From Palsa-504 sp963787645 (GTDB taxonomy: Bacteria > Actinomycetota > Actinomycetes > Streptosporangiales > Streptosporangiaceae): a stretch of 64,000 nucleotides of DNA. Each line of letters starts with the position of its first letter. Positions within the stretch are counted from its first letter, which is position 1. Location of the stretch: positions 992,001 through 1,056,000 of the forward strand of contig CAWBDS010000002.1 of NCBI GenBank assembly GCA_963787645.1, given 5' to 3'. Shown piece by piece: positions 7,846 through 16,534 of this stretch. The notes below the pieces were generated by a model. The model searched no databases. It saw nothing but the letters and a program-made list of their open reading frames with translations, and was not told where the DNA came from. Both the position numbers and the translations under genes were made by a program.

Positions 7846-9000
7846 TCAGGACGTGCTGGCCAGCACCTCGCTGACGCTGACCCAGCGGCCGGCTCCGGCC
7901 GAAGTCTCCATCGCCTCACACACCGCCTGAACCGCGGCGCCTTCGCCGAACCCGGGCGTCCAGGGCTCCTCGGGCCATCCGGATAGCAGGTCGGCGGCCT
8001 GGTTGGCGAACGAGGAGCCGTAGCCGACGCCCTGGCCGATCGGCCACCACTGCGCCGCGTACGGGTGCGACGGGTGTTCGGCCCGGATCCGGCGCATCCC
8101 GTACAGCTTGATGTCGTCATCCGCGCCGCCGTACCACAGCTCGTTCAGCCGGGCGTAGCTGAACACCAGCGTGCCGCTGCTGCCGTTCACCTCGACGGTG
8201 AAGTCGCAGGGCCGGCGGACCGCGGCCCGCGCCACCTCCATGGTGCCGAGCGCCCCGGAGGAGAAGCGCAGCAGGGCGCTCGCGGCGTCGTCCACGGTCA
8301 CCGGGGCGGTGCCGCCGCCGGGCGCCGACCGGGCGCCGATGAACGTCGTGGCCTGCGCGCACACGCTGTCCACCGGGCCGGCCATGGTCAGGGCCATGTC
8401 GATCAGGTGGCTGCCTAGGTCGGCGATGGTGGTCCCGCCCATGGCCCGGTCGAAGCGCCAGTCCCACCCGGTGGCCGGGTCGGCGAACTCGTCGGACAGC
8501 CAGGTGGCCCGCCACAGCCTGACCTGGCCCACCGCGCCTTCGGCGATCATGCGCCGCATCAGCGCGACCGCGGGCAGCCGCCGGTAGTTGAAGCCGACCG
8601 CGTTGTGCACTCCGGCCCGCGTCACCGCGGCCAGCGCGGCGGCTGCCTCCCGGTAGGTCAGCGCGAGCGGCTTCTCACATAGCACCGCCTTGCCCGCCGC
8701 GGCCGCTTCGGTCGCGATCTGGGCGTGGGTGCCGGGCGGGGTGCAGATGTCCACCATGTCCACGTCGTCCCGGGCGATCAGCTCACGCCAGTCGGTCACC
8801 GTGGCGGGCACCCCGTAGGCCTGCGCCGCCGCCGCGACCGCCCCGGCGTCGCGGCCGGACATTACCGTGACCACCGGCGTTACCGGCAAGCGGCGCACCA
8901 GCGGCGCCACCCGGTAGCCGTAGCTGTGCGCCTTGCCCATCACCCCGTAACCGACGATGCCGATCCGCAGCGGTGGCGGGTTCAGCGCGCCGGCGCTCAT
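7846..9000 (-). CDS. Gfo/Idh/MocA-family NAD(P)-dependent oxidoreductase
   Basis: 384-aa sugar or cyclitol dehydrogenase. The Rossmann motif GIVGYGVMGKAH lies at the N-terminus, the EKP motif (LCEKPLAL) about 100 residues on, and FNYRRLPA and GGTTIADLGSHLIDMAL supply the usual active-site lysine, histidine and aspartate regions. The frame extends to 9132, but ATG 9000 overlaps the TGA of the upstream dehydrogenase by 4 bases, so I start there. It is the last gene of a five-gene minus-strand operon alternating TIM-barrel isomerases with dehydrogenases. The substrate is not readable; an inositol, inosose or 3-keto-sugar is likely. Confidence 0.9.
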   Translation of the reverse strand: MSAGALNPPPLRIGIVGYGVMGKAHSYGYRVAPLVRRLPVTPVVTVMSGRDAGAVAAAAQAYGVPATVTDWRELIARDDVDMVDICTPPGTHAQIATEAAAAGKAVLCEKPLALTYREAAAALAAVTRAGVHNAVGFNYRRLPAVALMRRMIAEGAVGQVRLWRATWLSDEFADPATGWDWRFDRAMGGTTIADLGSHLIDMALTMAGPVDSVCAQATTFIGARSAPGGGTAPVTVDDAASALLRFSSGALGTMEVARAAVRRPCDFTVEVNGSSGTLVFSYARLNELWYGGADDDIKLYGMRRIRAEHPSHPYAAQWWPIGQGVGYGSSFANQAADLLSGWPEEPWTPGFGEGAAVQAVCEAMETSAGAGRWVSVSEVLASTS

Positions 9001-9971
9001 CCGCCCGGCCGGTGGCGGTAGCTGGGCGGCAGGCCAGCGCTGACACTTCCGCTCATGACCGGTAGGCCGGCGGTGACCTGCTCGGCGGCGGTCAGGGCGG
9101 CGATCGCGTCGGCCGCCGTGGCCCCCTCGCACGGGCCGTTGCCCATCGCGAACGCGGCGAAGCTCTCGGCCTGGGCGCGCAGCGCCGCGAGCTGGGCCAC
9201 CTCGCCCTCAGCCGGGTCGATCACGTCGCGTCGCTCGTGCCCCTTGGTGCCGAACGCCTCGGCCCATACCGCGTCGCCCAGCCGGAAGTAGCGGCCCAGC
9301 GAGACGAATCCGGTGGCGCCCCCGGTCAGGGTCAGGACCACCTGCGCGCCGTCCACGTCGGCGATCCCGTCGGGTGCCGAACCCGACGACACCACGGCCA
9401 GGCCGGCGATGTCCTGGCCGGTCAGCCAGCGTAGCTGATCGAATTCGTGCACGCCCATGTCGATCGCGATCCCGCCGCTGTGCGCGCGGAACACCGGCGA
9501 TGGCGGCCGCTCGTCCCACTGGTAACAGGTGATCAGATGGATGACGCCCAGCTCGCCCGCCGCGATCCGGTCGTGCAGCTGCCGCAGGCCCGGCACGAAC
9601 CGGCGCCAGTAGGCCACCTGCAACGGGACCCCGGCGGCCGCGGCGGCCTGCGCCGACGCCCGGGCGGCGGCGGCCGTGAGCCCGCACGGCTTCTCGCACA
9701 AGATGGGCAGCCCGCGCGCGGCGACTTCGGCGATGATCGCGCCGTGCTGATCGGTCGGCGCGGCGATGAGCACCCCGTCCAGCGCCGCGTGATCAAGCAT
9801 CTCGGCCACGGTGGCGTGCACCGTCACCCCCGGTGCGGCCACGGCCTCCCGGGCGGCGGCCGCCATCTCCGCGACGGCGGTCACCTTCACTACGTCCGAG
9901 CCGGCCAGGGCCCGCAGATGAGTGCGGCCCATGCGCCCGGCTCCGATAAGACCTAGGCCGAACGGACCCAT
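8997..9971 (-). CDS. Gfo/Idh/MocA-family oxidoreductase (inositol dehydrogenase-like)
   Basis: 324 aa. N-terminal GLIGAGRMGRTHLRAL binds NAD(P); CEKPCGLT is the EKP motif; YWRRFVPGL and DMGVHEFDQLRWL supply the catalytic region typical of myo-inositol 2-dehydrogenases. It is compact compared with the 384-aa neighbour and more like IolG. Translation is coupled to the downstream gene by a TCAT (ATGA) overlap, and 21 bases separate it from the isomerase upstream. The preferred inositol isomer cannot be told from sequence. Confidence 0.9.
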   Translation of the reverse strand: MGPFGLGLIGAGRMGRTHLRALAGSDVVKVTAVAEMAAAAREAVAAPGVTVHATVAEMLDHAALDGVLIAAPTDQHGAIIAEVAARGLPILCEKPCGLTAAAARASAQAAAAAGVPLQVAYWRRFVPGLRQLHDRIAAGELGVIHLITCYQWDERPPSPVFRAHSGGIAIDMGVHEFDQLRWLTGQDIAGLAVVSSGSAPDGIADVDGAQVVLTLTGGATGFVSLGRYFRLGDAVWAEAFGTKGHERRDVIDPAEGEVAQLAALRAQAESFAAFAMGNGPCEGATAADAIAALTAAEQVTAGLPVMSGSVSAGLPPSYRHRPGG

Positions 9972-9992
9972 GATGGCAGCCCTCGCCTTTCT

Positions 9993-10919
9993 TCAGAGCC
10001 CGCGCGCGGTGAGGAACTCGCGGTTGTGCCGCTGCTCGGCGGCGGCTCGCGCGAACCGCTCGGCGCTGCGCGGCAGGATGTCCTGCTCGACGACCAGCCA
10101 GCCGCCGAAGGAGATTCGCCGCAAGCCGTCCAGTACGGCGTCGGCGTCCAGGTCACCGCTGCCCAGTGCGCAGAACGCCTCCCTGGTCCAGATCTCGGTG
10201 ACCGGCGCTTCGTCGGCCACGATCTCGGCCATGACCGGCAGCCGGGCGTCCTTGAGGTGGACGTGGTTGACCCGGTCGCCCAGGTCGCGGAGCATGGTCA
10301 CCGGGTCGCCGCCGCCGAGCAGCATGTGCCCGGTCTCCAGGCATAGGCCGACGTCGGACACGTCGAGCACCCGCTCGATCTCCCACGGTGCCTCGACGTG
10401 GGTGCCGGTCTCCGGGTGAAAGGTCGGCTCGTAGCCCCGGTCGCGGCAGCGTTCGATCACCATGGCCAGGCCGGCCGCGAACCGTCGCCAGGCATCGGCG
10501 TCGAACCCGAGCGAATGGTCCTTGACCGAACGGCCCGGCCTGTTACGTCGCACTTGGCTGCCGTTGTCGGCGAGCGTCGGCCGCGGCGCCGGGCCCGGCA
10601 GGTAGGAGCGGACGGCGTTGAACACGTCCAGGATGGCGTCGAGTTCGGGCAGCGCGCGCTCCAGCGCGTCGCGGTCGGCGTAGGGCAGCTCTACGTAGGC
10701 ACCGGCCAGGCCGAGGCCACGCTCGGCCAGCAGCTCGCCGAGCCGTTCGCCGCTGCCCAGGTAGCCGACCGGGCCGAGATCGATGCCCGCGTACCCAGCC
10801 GCGGCCACTTGGTCCAAGACCGTGACGCCATCCGGCACGTCCGGATCCTGGCCGACGGTCAGCTCGAACGCCCCGTAGCTCACCGGGGCGTTCGCCACCG
10901 CGATGTCCGCTTCGCTCAC
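9993..10919 (-). CDS. Sugar phosphate isomerase/epimerase, IolE/IolI-like TIM barrel
   Basis: 308-aa AP-endonuclease-2-type TIM barrel. Signatures are NAPVSYGAFE at the N-terminus, GYAGIDLGPVGYL, the metal-binding TFHPETGTHVE, LCLETGHMLLGGGD, NHVHLKDARLP and the late glutamate in WLVVEQDI. These match inosose dehydratases and isomerases (IolE, IolI), which use a divalent metal. It overlaps the preceding dehydrogenase by 4 bases (10916-10919), so it is translated from the same message. Whether it dehydrates or epimerises the keto-inositol is not readable. Confidence 0.88.
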   Translation of the reverse strand: MSEADIAVANAPVSYGAFELTVGQDPDVPDGVTVLDQVAAAGYAGIDLGPVGYLGSGERLGELLAERGLGLAGAYVELPYADRDALERALPELDAILDVFNAVRSYLPGPAPRPTLADNGSQVRRNRPGRSVKDHSLGFDADAWRRFAAGLAMVIERCRDRGYEPTFHPETGTHVEAPWEIERVLDVSDVGLCLETGHMLLGGGDPVTMLRDLGDRVNHVHLKDARLPVMAEIVADEAPVTEIWTREAFCALGSGDLDADAVLDGLRRISFGGWLVVEQDILPRSAERFARAAAEQRHNREFLTARGL

Positions 10920-12049
10920 GGGCCCTCGCCTCCTGTCCTGCTGGGATGGTCGACCGGTGCCGACCGGTGATGGCTGTCGATGATGGCCTGGCAGAGCGCC
11001 ACGTCGCGCACGCCATCCAGGCCCGCCGTGGGCGGGGGACGGCCGGTGACGATGCCGTCGTGGAACGCCACCAGCTCGTTCTTGAACCCGCTCTCATAGC
11101 CGGCGATCTCCTCGGTACGCCAGGATCGGCCCGAACCGCCGGTGCCGCTCTCGATCTCCAAGGTGGCCGGCTCGTTGCGCAGGAACGGCGACGGGAAGGT
11201 CAGCCGCAGCCGCCGGTCCGGCGCGTACAGGGCGAACTCCATCCCGTACCGCGCGATGCCGGGCAGGTCGATCCAGTGGATGGCGGCCGGCAGGTCGCCG
11301 AACCGCAGCATCACCGTGACCTGATCCAGGGCCAGGCTGGCGTAGTCCAGCCGGGTCGGCTCGCCGAGCAGGCCGCGCACGGTGTTCAGCTCGTGGACCA
11401 GCGTGTCTAGCAGCACCATCGAGTAGACCTGCCGCTCGAGCTCAGTCGCCTCGGGGTCGGGACCGCCGGAGATGGACAGAGCGGACGCGATCCGCTCGTC
11501 GCTGTCCTGGTTCAGCGCCGTCGTGAGCTCGGCGGGCAGCGGCGAGCGCGGCAGCAGCGGGTAGTGCCCGACGTACGGCCGCAGCGGCGACTCGAACGTC
11601 GTCACCCGCAGCAGCCGGGCGCCCTCCAGGGCGGCGGCCTCCTCGCGCATCCGGATGAACGCCGGGTCGTACCGCTTGGGGTAGCCGGTCATCAAGATCA
11701 CTCCGGCCGCCTCGGCGGCGTCCGTCATGGCCCGGCCTTCGGCGGCCGAGAAGCACATCGGTTTCTCCACGAACACGTGCCGTCCGGCCTGGGCCGCCGC
11801 CGCGGCGATCGGCGCGTGGCTGCCCGAGGTCAGCACCATGACCGCGTCCAGCGGGTGGGCGATCAGCTCGCGCCAGTCCGTGAAGGCGGCCGGGATGCCG
11901 TAGCGTTCCGCGCACGCCCGGGCGCTGCGGCCGTCCAGGTCGCACACCGCCGCGACCTCGAAGCGGTCGGCTAGTTCGGCCAGGTAATGCAGGTGCATGA
12001 CCTGGGCGATGAGGCCGGTCCCGACCAGTCCGACCCGCACCCTGGTCAC
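10916..12049 (-). CDS. Gfo/Idh/MocA-family oxidoreductase
   Basis: 377-aa dehydrogenase with GLVGTGLIAQVMHL as nucleotide-binding loop, VFVEKPMCFS as EKP motif and GYPKRYDPAF in the substrate region. The C-terminal half is longer than IolG and includes LLDTLVHELNTVRGLLG, which probably supplies the active-site histidine. The frame runs upstream to 12589, but GTG 12049 overlaps the TGA of the upstream isomerase (GTGA), fixing the start. Second gene of the operon that begins at 13038. Confidence 0.88.
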   Translation of the reverse strand: MTRVRVGLVGTGLIAQVMHLHYLAELADRFEVAAVCDLDGRSARACAERYGIPAAFTDWRELIAHPLDAVMVLTSGSHAPIAAAAAQAGRHVFVEKPMCFSAAEGRAMTDAAEAAGVILMTGYPKRYDPAFIRMREEAAALEGARLLRVTTFESPLRPYVGHYPLLPRSPLPAELTTALNQDSDERIASALSISGGPDPEATELERQVYSMVLLDTLVHELNTVRGLLGEPTRLDYASLALDQVTVMLRFGDLPAAIHWIDLPGIARYGMEFALYAPDRRLRLTFPSPFLRNEPATLEIESGTGGSGRSWRTEEIAGYESGFKNELVAFHDGIVTGRPPPTAGLDGVRDVALCQAIIDSHHRSAPVDHPSRTGGEGP

Positions 12050-13038
12050 GCCGGCTCCAGCGCTTGGCCGCGGGTCGCGGCCTCGTCGATCGCGGCCCGC
12101 AGCAGCCGCGCGGCCTCGGGCACGCCGGTGGTGGCCGGGACGAACGGATCCTCGTGCTCGATCGAGATGACCTGCGCCTGCGAGCCGTCCAGGGCGCGGA
12201 CCAGCCCCGTCCACCAGCTCTGGTCGTGACCGCGGCCGGGCACCGCGAACGTCCACGGCATCTCGGCCGCCGGCTCGGGCCAGCGCCGGTCGAGCAGGCC
12301 GTTCAGGGCCAGCTGCTCTTCGTGGAAGACGGTGTCCTTGCCGTGCACGTGGGCCACCCGGTCGCCCAGCGCCCCGGCCACCTTGTGGCCGTCCATGCCC
12401 ATCCAGAAGAAGTGGCTCGGGTCCAGGTTGGCCGCCAGCGACGGACCGAGTGCGGCCACCCGGCCGAACGTCTCCACGTTGAACGCGCAGGTGCCCGGGT
12501 GCAGCTCCAGGCAGACCCGCAGCTCCGGGTGCTGCGCGGCCGCGAAGTCGGCCAGGCCGGCCCAGTACGGCGCGATCTGTTCCTCCCACTGCCGCTGGTA
12601 GACGCCCTCCAGGTAGGGAAGCCAGCCGCCCGCGCCGAAGTGCGGCACTCGATCGCCGGCCGCGCCACCCGGGCAGCCCGCCAGCGCCACCACGCGGCTG
12701 ACGCCCAGCAGCGCGGCCAGCCGGATGGCGTCCCGCAGGGCCTGGTCGTGCTGGCCGGCCAGTTCGGCGTCCGGGTGCAGCGGGTTACCCCAGGCGTTCA
12801 GGGCGTCGATCCGCAACCCATGCCGCGCGATCGCGTCTCGCCAGGTCCTCCGGGCCTGCTCGCTGGCCAGCAGAGCCGGCACGTCGCAGTGCGGGTGGGG
12901 CGCGTAACCGCCGGCCCCGATCTCCAGGTCGGTCACCTCCGGCGCGTGCTCGCGCAGCCACGCCATGATCTCGTCCAGCGGCCAGTCCAGGAAGGCTTCC
13001 AGCACCACGCCGATCCGCAGGCTGTGATCGGCGCTCAT
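12046..13038 (-). CDS. Sugar phosphate isomerase/epimerase (TIM barrel), first gene of operon
   Basis: 330-aa AP-endonuclease-2-fold enzyme. LRIGVVLEAFLDWPLDEIM starts strand 1; VTDLEIGAGGYAPHPHCD, LNAWGNPLHPD, CLELHPGTCAFN, NLDPSHFFWMGMD, HVHGKDT and ISIEHED carry the usual metal and sugar ligands. ATG 13038 has AAAGGGAGG 11 bases upstream and is preferred to 13080. Divergent from the GntR gene at 13261. The intact copy is useful for seeing what is missing in the broken paralogue at 32106-32943. Confidence 0.88.
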   Translation of the reverse strand: MSADHSLRIGVVLEAFLDWPLDEIMAWLREHAPEVTDLEIGAGGYAPHPHCDVPALLASEQARRTWRDAIARHGLRIDALNAWGNPLHPDAELAGQHDQALRDAIRLAALLGVSRVVALAGCPGGAAGDRVPHFGAGGWLPYLEGVYQRQWEEQIAPYWAGLADFAAAQHPELRVCLELHPGTCAFNVETFGRVAALGPSLAANLDPSHFFWMGMDGHKVAGALGDRVAHVHGKDTVFHEEQLALNGLLDRRWPEPAAEMPWTFAVPGRGHDQSWWTGLVRALDGSQAQVISIEHEDPFVPATTGVPEAARLLRAAIDEAATRGQALEPA

Positions 13039-13260
13039 ACGCAGGTCAGCCTCCCTTTGGTCGCGATAGCTGATCCTCACCCGGACGGTTATGACCTGTC
13101 AAGAGTCTGTGAGTATGTCAAGACAAAATAGAAAATGGTTCCGATCGCAGGCTGTCGCCTCGCACTGCCGCCCTCGCCGGGCCCGAGGGCAGCGGATTAA
13201 CTCTGCAGTGGTTACAATGTCCAAACAAACATGTCTAATGACACGCCCCCGGATTGACCC
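13039..13260. promoter_or_regulatory. Divergent control region with TGTC-NN-GACA operator
   Basis: The spacer between the five-gene operon and its GntR regulator. A palindrome TGTCAAGACA lies at 13116-13125 (context TATGTCAAGACAAA), and a half copy TGTCAAGA lies about 20 bases before it. ATGTCTAATGACAC occurs near 13230. A matching TGTCCTGACA sits before the second GntR gene at 42102-42111, which supports a GntR/UTRA operator. I infer repression of both directions, relieved by a sugar-like ligand. Confidence 0.5.
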
Positions 13261-14034
13261 ATGATGCCTGAACGTGAAACCGGTCCGATCGGCCCGATCA
13301 CCATCGACCGGACCAGTCCGGTGCCGCTGTACTTTCAGCTGGCTCAGCACTTCGAGTCCGCCATCAGATCCGGTGCGCTCAAGGTCGGCGCCCGGCTGGA
13401 GAATGAGGTCCAGCTGGCGGAGATGCTCGGCCTGTCCCGGCCCACGGTCCGCGCCGCGTTCCTTTACCTGGCCAACAAAGGGCTGGTCGTCCGCAAGCGC
13501 GGCGCCGGCACCCTGGTGGCGAACGAGCGGATTGACCGCAACGTCGAGCTCACCAGCCTCTACGACGACCTGGCGGCCAGCGGCCGCAAACCCGCCACCC
13601 GGGTCCTGAAAGCTGAGGTCAGCCACGCCAGCGACCAGGTTGCCGACGCCTTGCAGCTGCCCGAGCGAGCGCTGGTCATGTCGCTCGAGCGGATCCGCCT
13701 GGCCGACGGTGAGCCGATGGCCCTGTTGCACAACTACCTGCCCGCCGGCCTGGTCCAGCTCAATGTCGAGATGCTCGAGGAGCACGGCCTGTACGAACTG
13801 CTACGCGCGTCCGGTATCGGGCTGTACTCGGCCACCCAGCGCATGGGGGCCAAGAACGCCTCAGCCTCCGAAGCGCGCACGCTCGACGAGACCCGCGGCA
13901 CCGCGCTGCTCACCATGGAACGCATCGCCTACGACCAGGCCGGACGTCCCGTCGAGTTCGCCCGGCACCTGTACCGGGCCTCCCGCTACGCCTTCACCAC
14001 GAGCTTTCCGCGGCCCGAGCCGGTCACTGGCTGA
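13261..14034 (+). CDS. GntR-family (HutC/UTRA) transcriptional regulator
   Basis: 257 aa. The winged helix-turn-helix at about 20-90 shows PLYFQLAQHFESAIRSGAL, then LAEMLGLSRPTVRAAFLYL and the wing VVRKRGAGTLVA. The UTRA effector domain (about 100-250) begins at LTSLYDDLAASGRKPATRV and includes MALLHNYLPAG and GLYELLRASGIGL. UTRA domains bind phosphosugars or related small molecules. It is strikingly alike in sequence to the second GntR at 42333 (LTSLYDDLAAS, LYELLR, VEFARHLY versus VEHGRHAY), so the two are paralogues and may share operators. Divergent from the isomerase/dehydrogenase operon. Confidence 0.93.
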   Translation: MMPERETGPIGPITIDRTSPVPLYFQLAQHFESAIRSGALKVGARLENEVQLAEMLGLSRPTVRAAFLYLANKGLVVRKRGAGTLVANERIDRNVELTSLYDDLAASGRKPATRVLKAEVSHASDQVADALQLPERALVMSLERIRLADGEPMALLHNYLPAGLVQLNVEMLEEHGLYELLRASGIGLYSATQRMGAKNASASEARTLDETRGTALLTMERIAYDQAGRPVEFARHLYRASRYAFTTSFPRPEPVTG

Positions 14035-14058
14035 CCCAGACCCGCGTCGGGCACGGTG

Positions 14059-14409
14059 TCAGCCGCCCAGCGGCGACGGGTGCCGGGGCTGGTAGATCGG
14101 AAACTCCGAGCCGTCGGGCAGGCAGATGGCGGCCAGCAGGCCCCAGCCCTGATCGGAGACATCTCGCGCCACTTCGGCTCCCTTGGCCTTCAGCTCGGCG
14201 AGTGTGGCCTCAATGTCGTCGCACATGAGGTAGAGCTCATGGCGGCTGGCCCCCTCAGCGGGGTGGACGGCAAGCTCGGCCGGCGGCAGCGCGAAAATGA
14301 GCCAGCCTCCGCCTGCGTCTGCCGACGGCATGCCCAGGACGTCCGCGAAGAACTCGCGGACCTTGGCGGCTTCCGGGGAGAACACGATGGCGTGCATTCC
14401 GGTGATCAC
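14059..14409 (-). CDS. VOC-family (glyoxalase/bleomycin-resistance-like) protein
   Basis: 116 aa with the paired babab modules of the vicinal-oxygen-chelate fold: MHAIVFSPEAAKVREFFADVLGMP opens module 1, and HELYLMCDDIEATLAELKAKGAEV opens module 2, ending in LPDGSEFPIYQPRHP. The His-Glu metal pattern is partly present (His6; Glu in the SEFPIYQ strand). No substrate can be assigned. It is convergent with the GntR gene (24 bases apart) and stands alone. Confidence 0.8.
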   Translation of the reverse strand: MITGMHAIVFSPEAAKVREFFADVLGMPSADAGGGWLIFALPPAELAVHPAEGASRHELYLMCDDIEATLAELKAKGAEVARDVSDQGWGLLAAICLPDGSEFPIYQPRHPSPLGG

Positions 14410-14498
14410 GCCGCGATCCTAACCCGCGGCGATCATGTCTAACACCGCGACAAGCGCTCGTCTGGACCTAGCCCGGTCCGGCGGGTCAGTATGGTGAC

Positions 14499-14825
14499 GT
14501 GCGCATCCCCTGGCTGCCCGGCGAATACGAACGAGTCTGCTGCGAGTGCGGCCAGGCGTGGCGGGTGCCGTGGGCGGCGGCGTGGCGACGCGGCCGGAAA
14601 GTGAGCGCCCCGGCGGACGGGCTCGGGTCGACGCTGCGGGACAGCCGGATAGCCGCGGCGAACGGAACGGCATGCATGGGCAGGCCGGTCAGGCTCAGGG
14701 CGGAGGCGGCTCCGGTGCTCGCCGTCAGCCGCGCGGTCGATGAGCTGCGGAACTGCCCGCGCTGCGGAGCCAGAAGGTTCGGCCAGCGCCCGTACCGCCG
14801 CCATGACCTGCCGGCCACGGGTTGA
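14499..14825 (+). CDS. Hypothetical protein with split zinc-ribbon cysteines
   Basis: 108 aa, family not recognised. Two CxxC knuckles are visible: CCECG at about residues 14-18 and CPRCG near 86-90, so it may bind one zinc. The middle is alanine- and arginine-rich. Start GTG 14499 follows a TATGGT box by only 3 bases. The TGA overlaps the ATG of the DUF5995 gene (TGATG at 14823-14827), which supports a real, co-translated gene. Confidence 0.55.
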   Translation: MRIPWLPGEYERVCCECGQAWRVPWAAAWRRGRKVSAPADGLGSTLRDSRIAAANGTACMGRPVRLRAEAAPVLAVSRAVDELRNCPRCGARRFGQRPYRRHDLPATG

Positions 14826-15580
14826 TGATTGAGGACCTGATCGGCCGGATGGCGGCTTTGCTGGAGTCGCTGCAGGCCACGGACGACCCGCGGCGCTACT
14901 TTCACGCCACCTATCAGCGGACCACGATCGCGGTCGCCGACGAACTCAAGCGCGGCGGCTTTGCCGACCCGGCCTGGGTCGAGCGGTGGGATGTGGCCTT
15001 CGCCGATCTCTACCTCGATGCCCTGCAGGCCGCCCTGGCCGGACGCGAGCCGACCCGGCCCTGGGCTATCGCGTTCGGCGCCCCGGCGGACCTTCCCGCG
15101 CTCCGGCACGTCCTGCTCGGCATGAACGCCCACATCAACTTCGATCTGCCGCAGGCGCTGGTCGCGGTGATCACCGACGAGCAGTTCGATGACCCGGCGC
15201 TGCTGGCCCGGCGGGAGGCCGACCACCAGGCCATCGACACCGTGCTCGCCTCCCGGGTCGCCGCCGAGGACGATGAGCTGATCCAGGTATCGGGACCGGG
15301 CACCCTGATGGACCGGCTGCTGCGGCCGTTCAACCGGCTCGGCACCCAGCGGTTCCTGCGTGAGGCGCGCGAGAAGGTGTGGGCCAACGCGATCGCGCTC
15401 AGCCGGGCGCGCCGCCAGGGTCCGGATGCCTATGCCGCCGTCCTGGCCGAACTGGAAGAGCTGAGCGCGGCCAAGGTCACGGCCCTGATGGCGCCCGGGC
15501 CGGTGCTGCTGAAACTGGCCGCCGCCGGCTTCGGTGTCCGCCTGCCCGCGGGCCCTGCGGTCAGGCTCCGAGCAGGCTGA
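14825..15580 (+). CDS. DUF5995-family protein
   Basis: 251-aa alpha-helical protein of the actinobacterial DUF5995 family, function unknown. Characteristic blocks are FHATYQRTTIAVADEL, HVLLGMNAHINFDLPQAL (the family hallmark with NAHI) and the C-terminal helix REKVWANAIAL. ATG 14825 is preferred to the TTG at 14822 because it overlaps the preceding stop. No signal peptide or membrane span. Convergent with the aldolase gene, 15 bases apart. Confidence 0.85.
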   Translation: MIEDLIGRMAALLESLQATDDPRRYFHATYQRTTIAVADELKRGGFADPAWVERWDVAFADLYLDALQAALAGREPTRPWAIAFGAPADLPALRHVLLGMNAHINFDLPQALVAVITDEQFDDPALLARREADHQAIDTVLASRVAAEDDELIQVSGPGTLMDRLLRPFNRLGTQRFLREAREKVWANAIALSRARRQGPDAYAAVLAELEELSAAKVTALMAPGPVLLKLAAAGFGVRLPAGPAVRLRAG

Positions 15581-15595
15581 CCGCGGGCGCCGCGC

Positions 15596-16534
15596 TCAGG
15601 CTCCGAGCAAGCTGACCGCGGTATCCACCGCGGCGGCGACGTCGCCATCCGCGGGGTACAGCAGCGACCGCCCGGCGACCAGTCCCTTCACGCTCGGCAG
15701 CCGCAGCGCTTTGCGCCAGCCCGCATACGCCGACTCCGGGTCATCCGGCACCTCGCCGCCCAGCAGCAGCGCTGGCAGCGTGGACGCGGCCATGACCCGC
15801 TCCATGTCCGCCACCACCGGGACCTTCAGCCAGGTGTAGGCCGAGGTCGTGCCCAGACCTGAGGCGACCGCGATGGCCCGCATCATCGGCTCGGGGGACA
15901 GGTCGTTGCGGACCTGACCATCGACCCGATGCGAGATGAACGGCTCGATCATCGCGACCAGCCGCTGGGCGGCCAGATCGGACACCGCGTGCGCGCACGC
16001 CTGCAGCGTGCTCGCGGTCGCCGGGTCGTCCGGATCGATGCGCAGCAGCATCTTGCCGCCGTCGAATCCCATCCGCGAGATCGAAACCGCGTCATAGCCG
16101 GTGAACCGGTCATCGATCTCGAAGACCGTATCGGCCAGGCCTCCCCGGTTCATCGAGCCGAGCACCACCTTGCCGTCCAGCGCGCCGAGCAGCAGCAGGT
16201 CCTCGAGCACGTCCGCCGAACCGAGCACGCCGTCGACGCCGGGCCGGGCCAAGGCCACGCAGAGCCGTTCGAGCAGGCTGGTCCGGTCGGCCATGGCAGT
16301 CATCACCCGCCCGGCCCGCAGCGTCCCGCGCGCCGGGTGGTCGGCGGCGATGAGGACCAGGGTGCCGCCTGGACCTAGGAACGAGGGAGCCCGCCGCCGC
16401 CGGGCCGCCGCGTCCGCCACCAGTTCGGGTTGGCGGGCACGGGTTTCGATCACGTCGGCGAGCCGGTCAGCGAACACCGCTGGCCTCCGGACCAAGACCT
16501 CCCGACGAAGATCAGCGTCATCCGCCGCGTTCAT
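15596..16534 (-). CDS. Cgl0159-type (beta/alpha)8 aldolase, inositol catabolism, copy A
   Basis: 312 aa. Members of the Cgl0159 family replace IolJ in actinobacterial inositol clusters and are thought to cleave the phosphorylated deoxyketogluconate. Conserved blocks are LIAADHPARGTLRAG, DGVLGSADVLEDLLLLGAL, VLGSMNRGGL, FEIDDRFTGYDA, GFDGGKMLLRIDP, EPFISHR and SAYTWLKVPVV (candidate Schiff-base lysine, inferred). Highly similar to copy B at 40980-41858. Its ATG overlaps the stop of the metallophosphoesterase gene by 4 bases, so it is the third gene of a permease-phosphoesterase-aldolase operon. Confidence 0.88.
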   Translation of the reverse strand: MNAADDADLRREVLVRRPAVFADRLADVIETRARQPELVADAAARRRRAPSFLGPGGTLVLIAADHPARGTLRAGRVMTAMADRTSLLERLCVALARPGVDGVLGSADVLEDLLLLGALDGKVVLGSMNRGGLADTVFEIDDRFTGYDAVSISRMGFDGGKMLLRIDPDDPATASTLQACAHAVSDLAAQRLVAMIEPFISHRVDGQVRNDLSPEPMMRAIAVASGLGTTSAYTWLKVPVVADMERVMAASTLPALLLGGEVPDDPESAYAGWRKALRLPSVKGLVAGRSLLYPADGDVAAAVDTAVSLLGA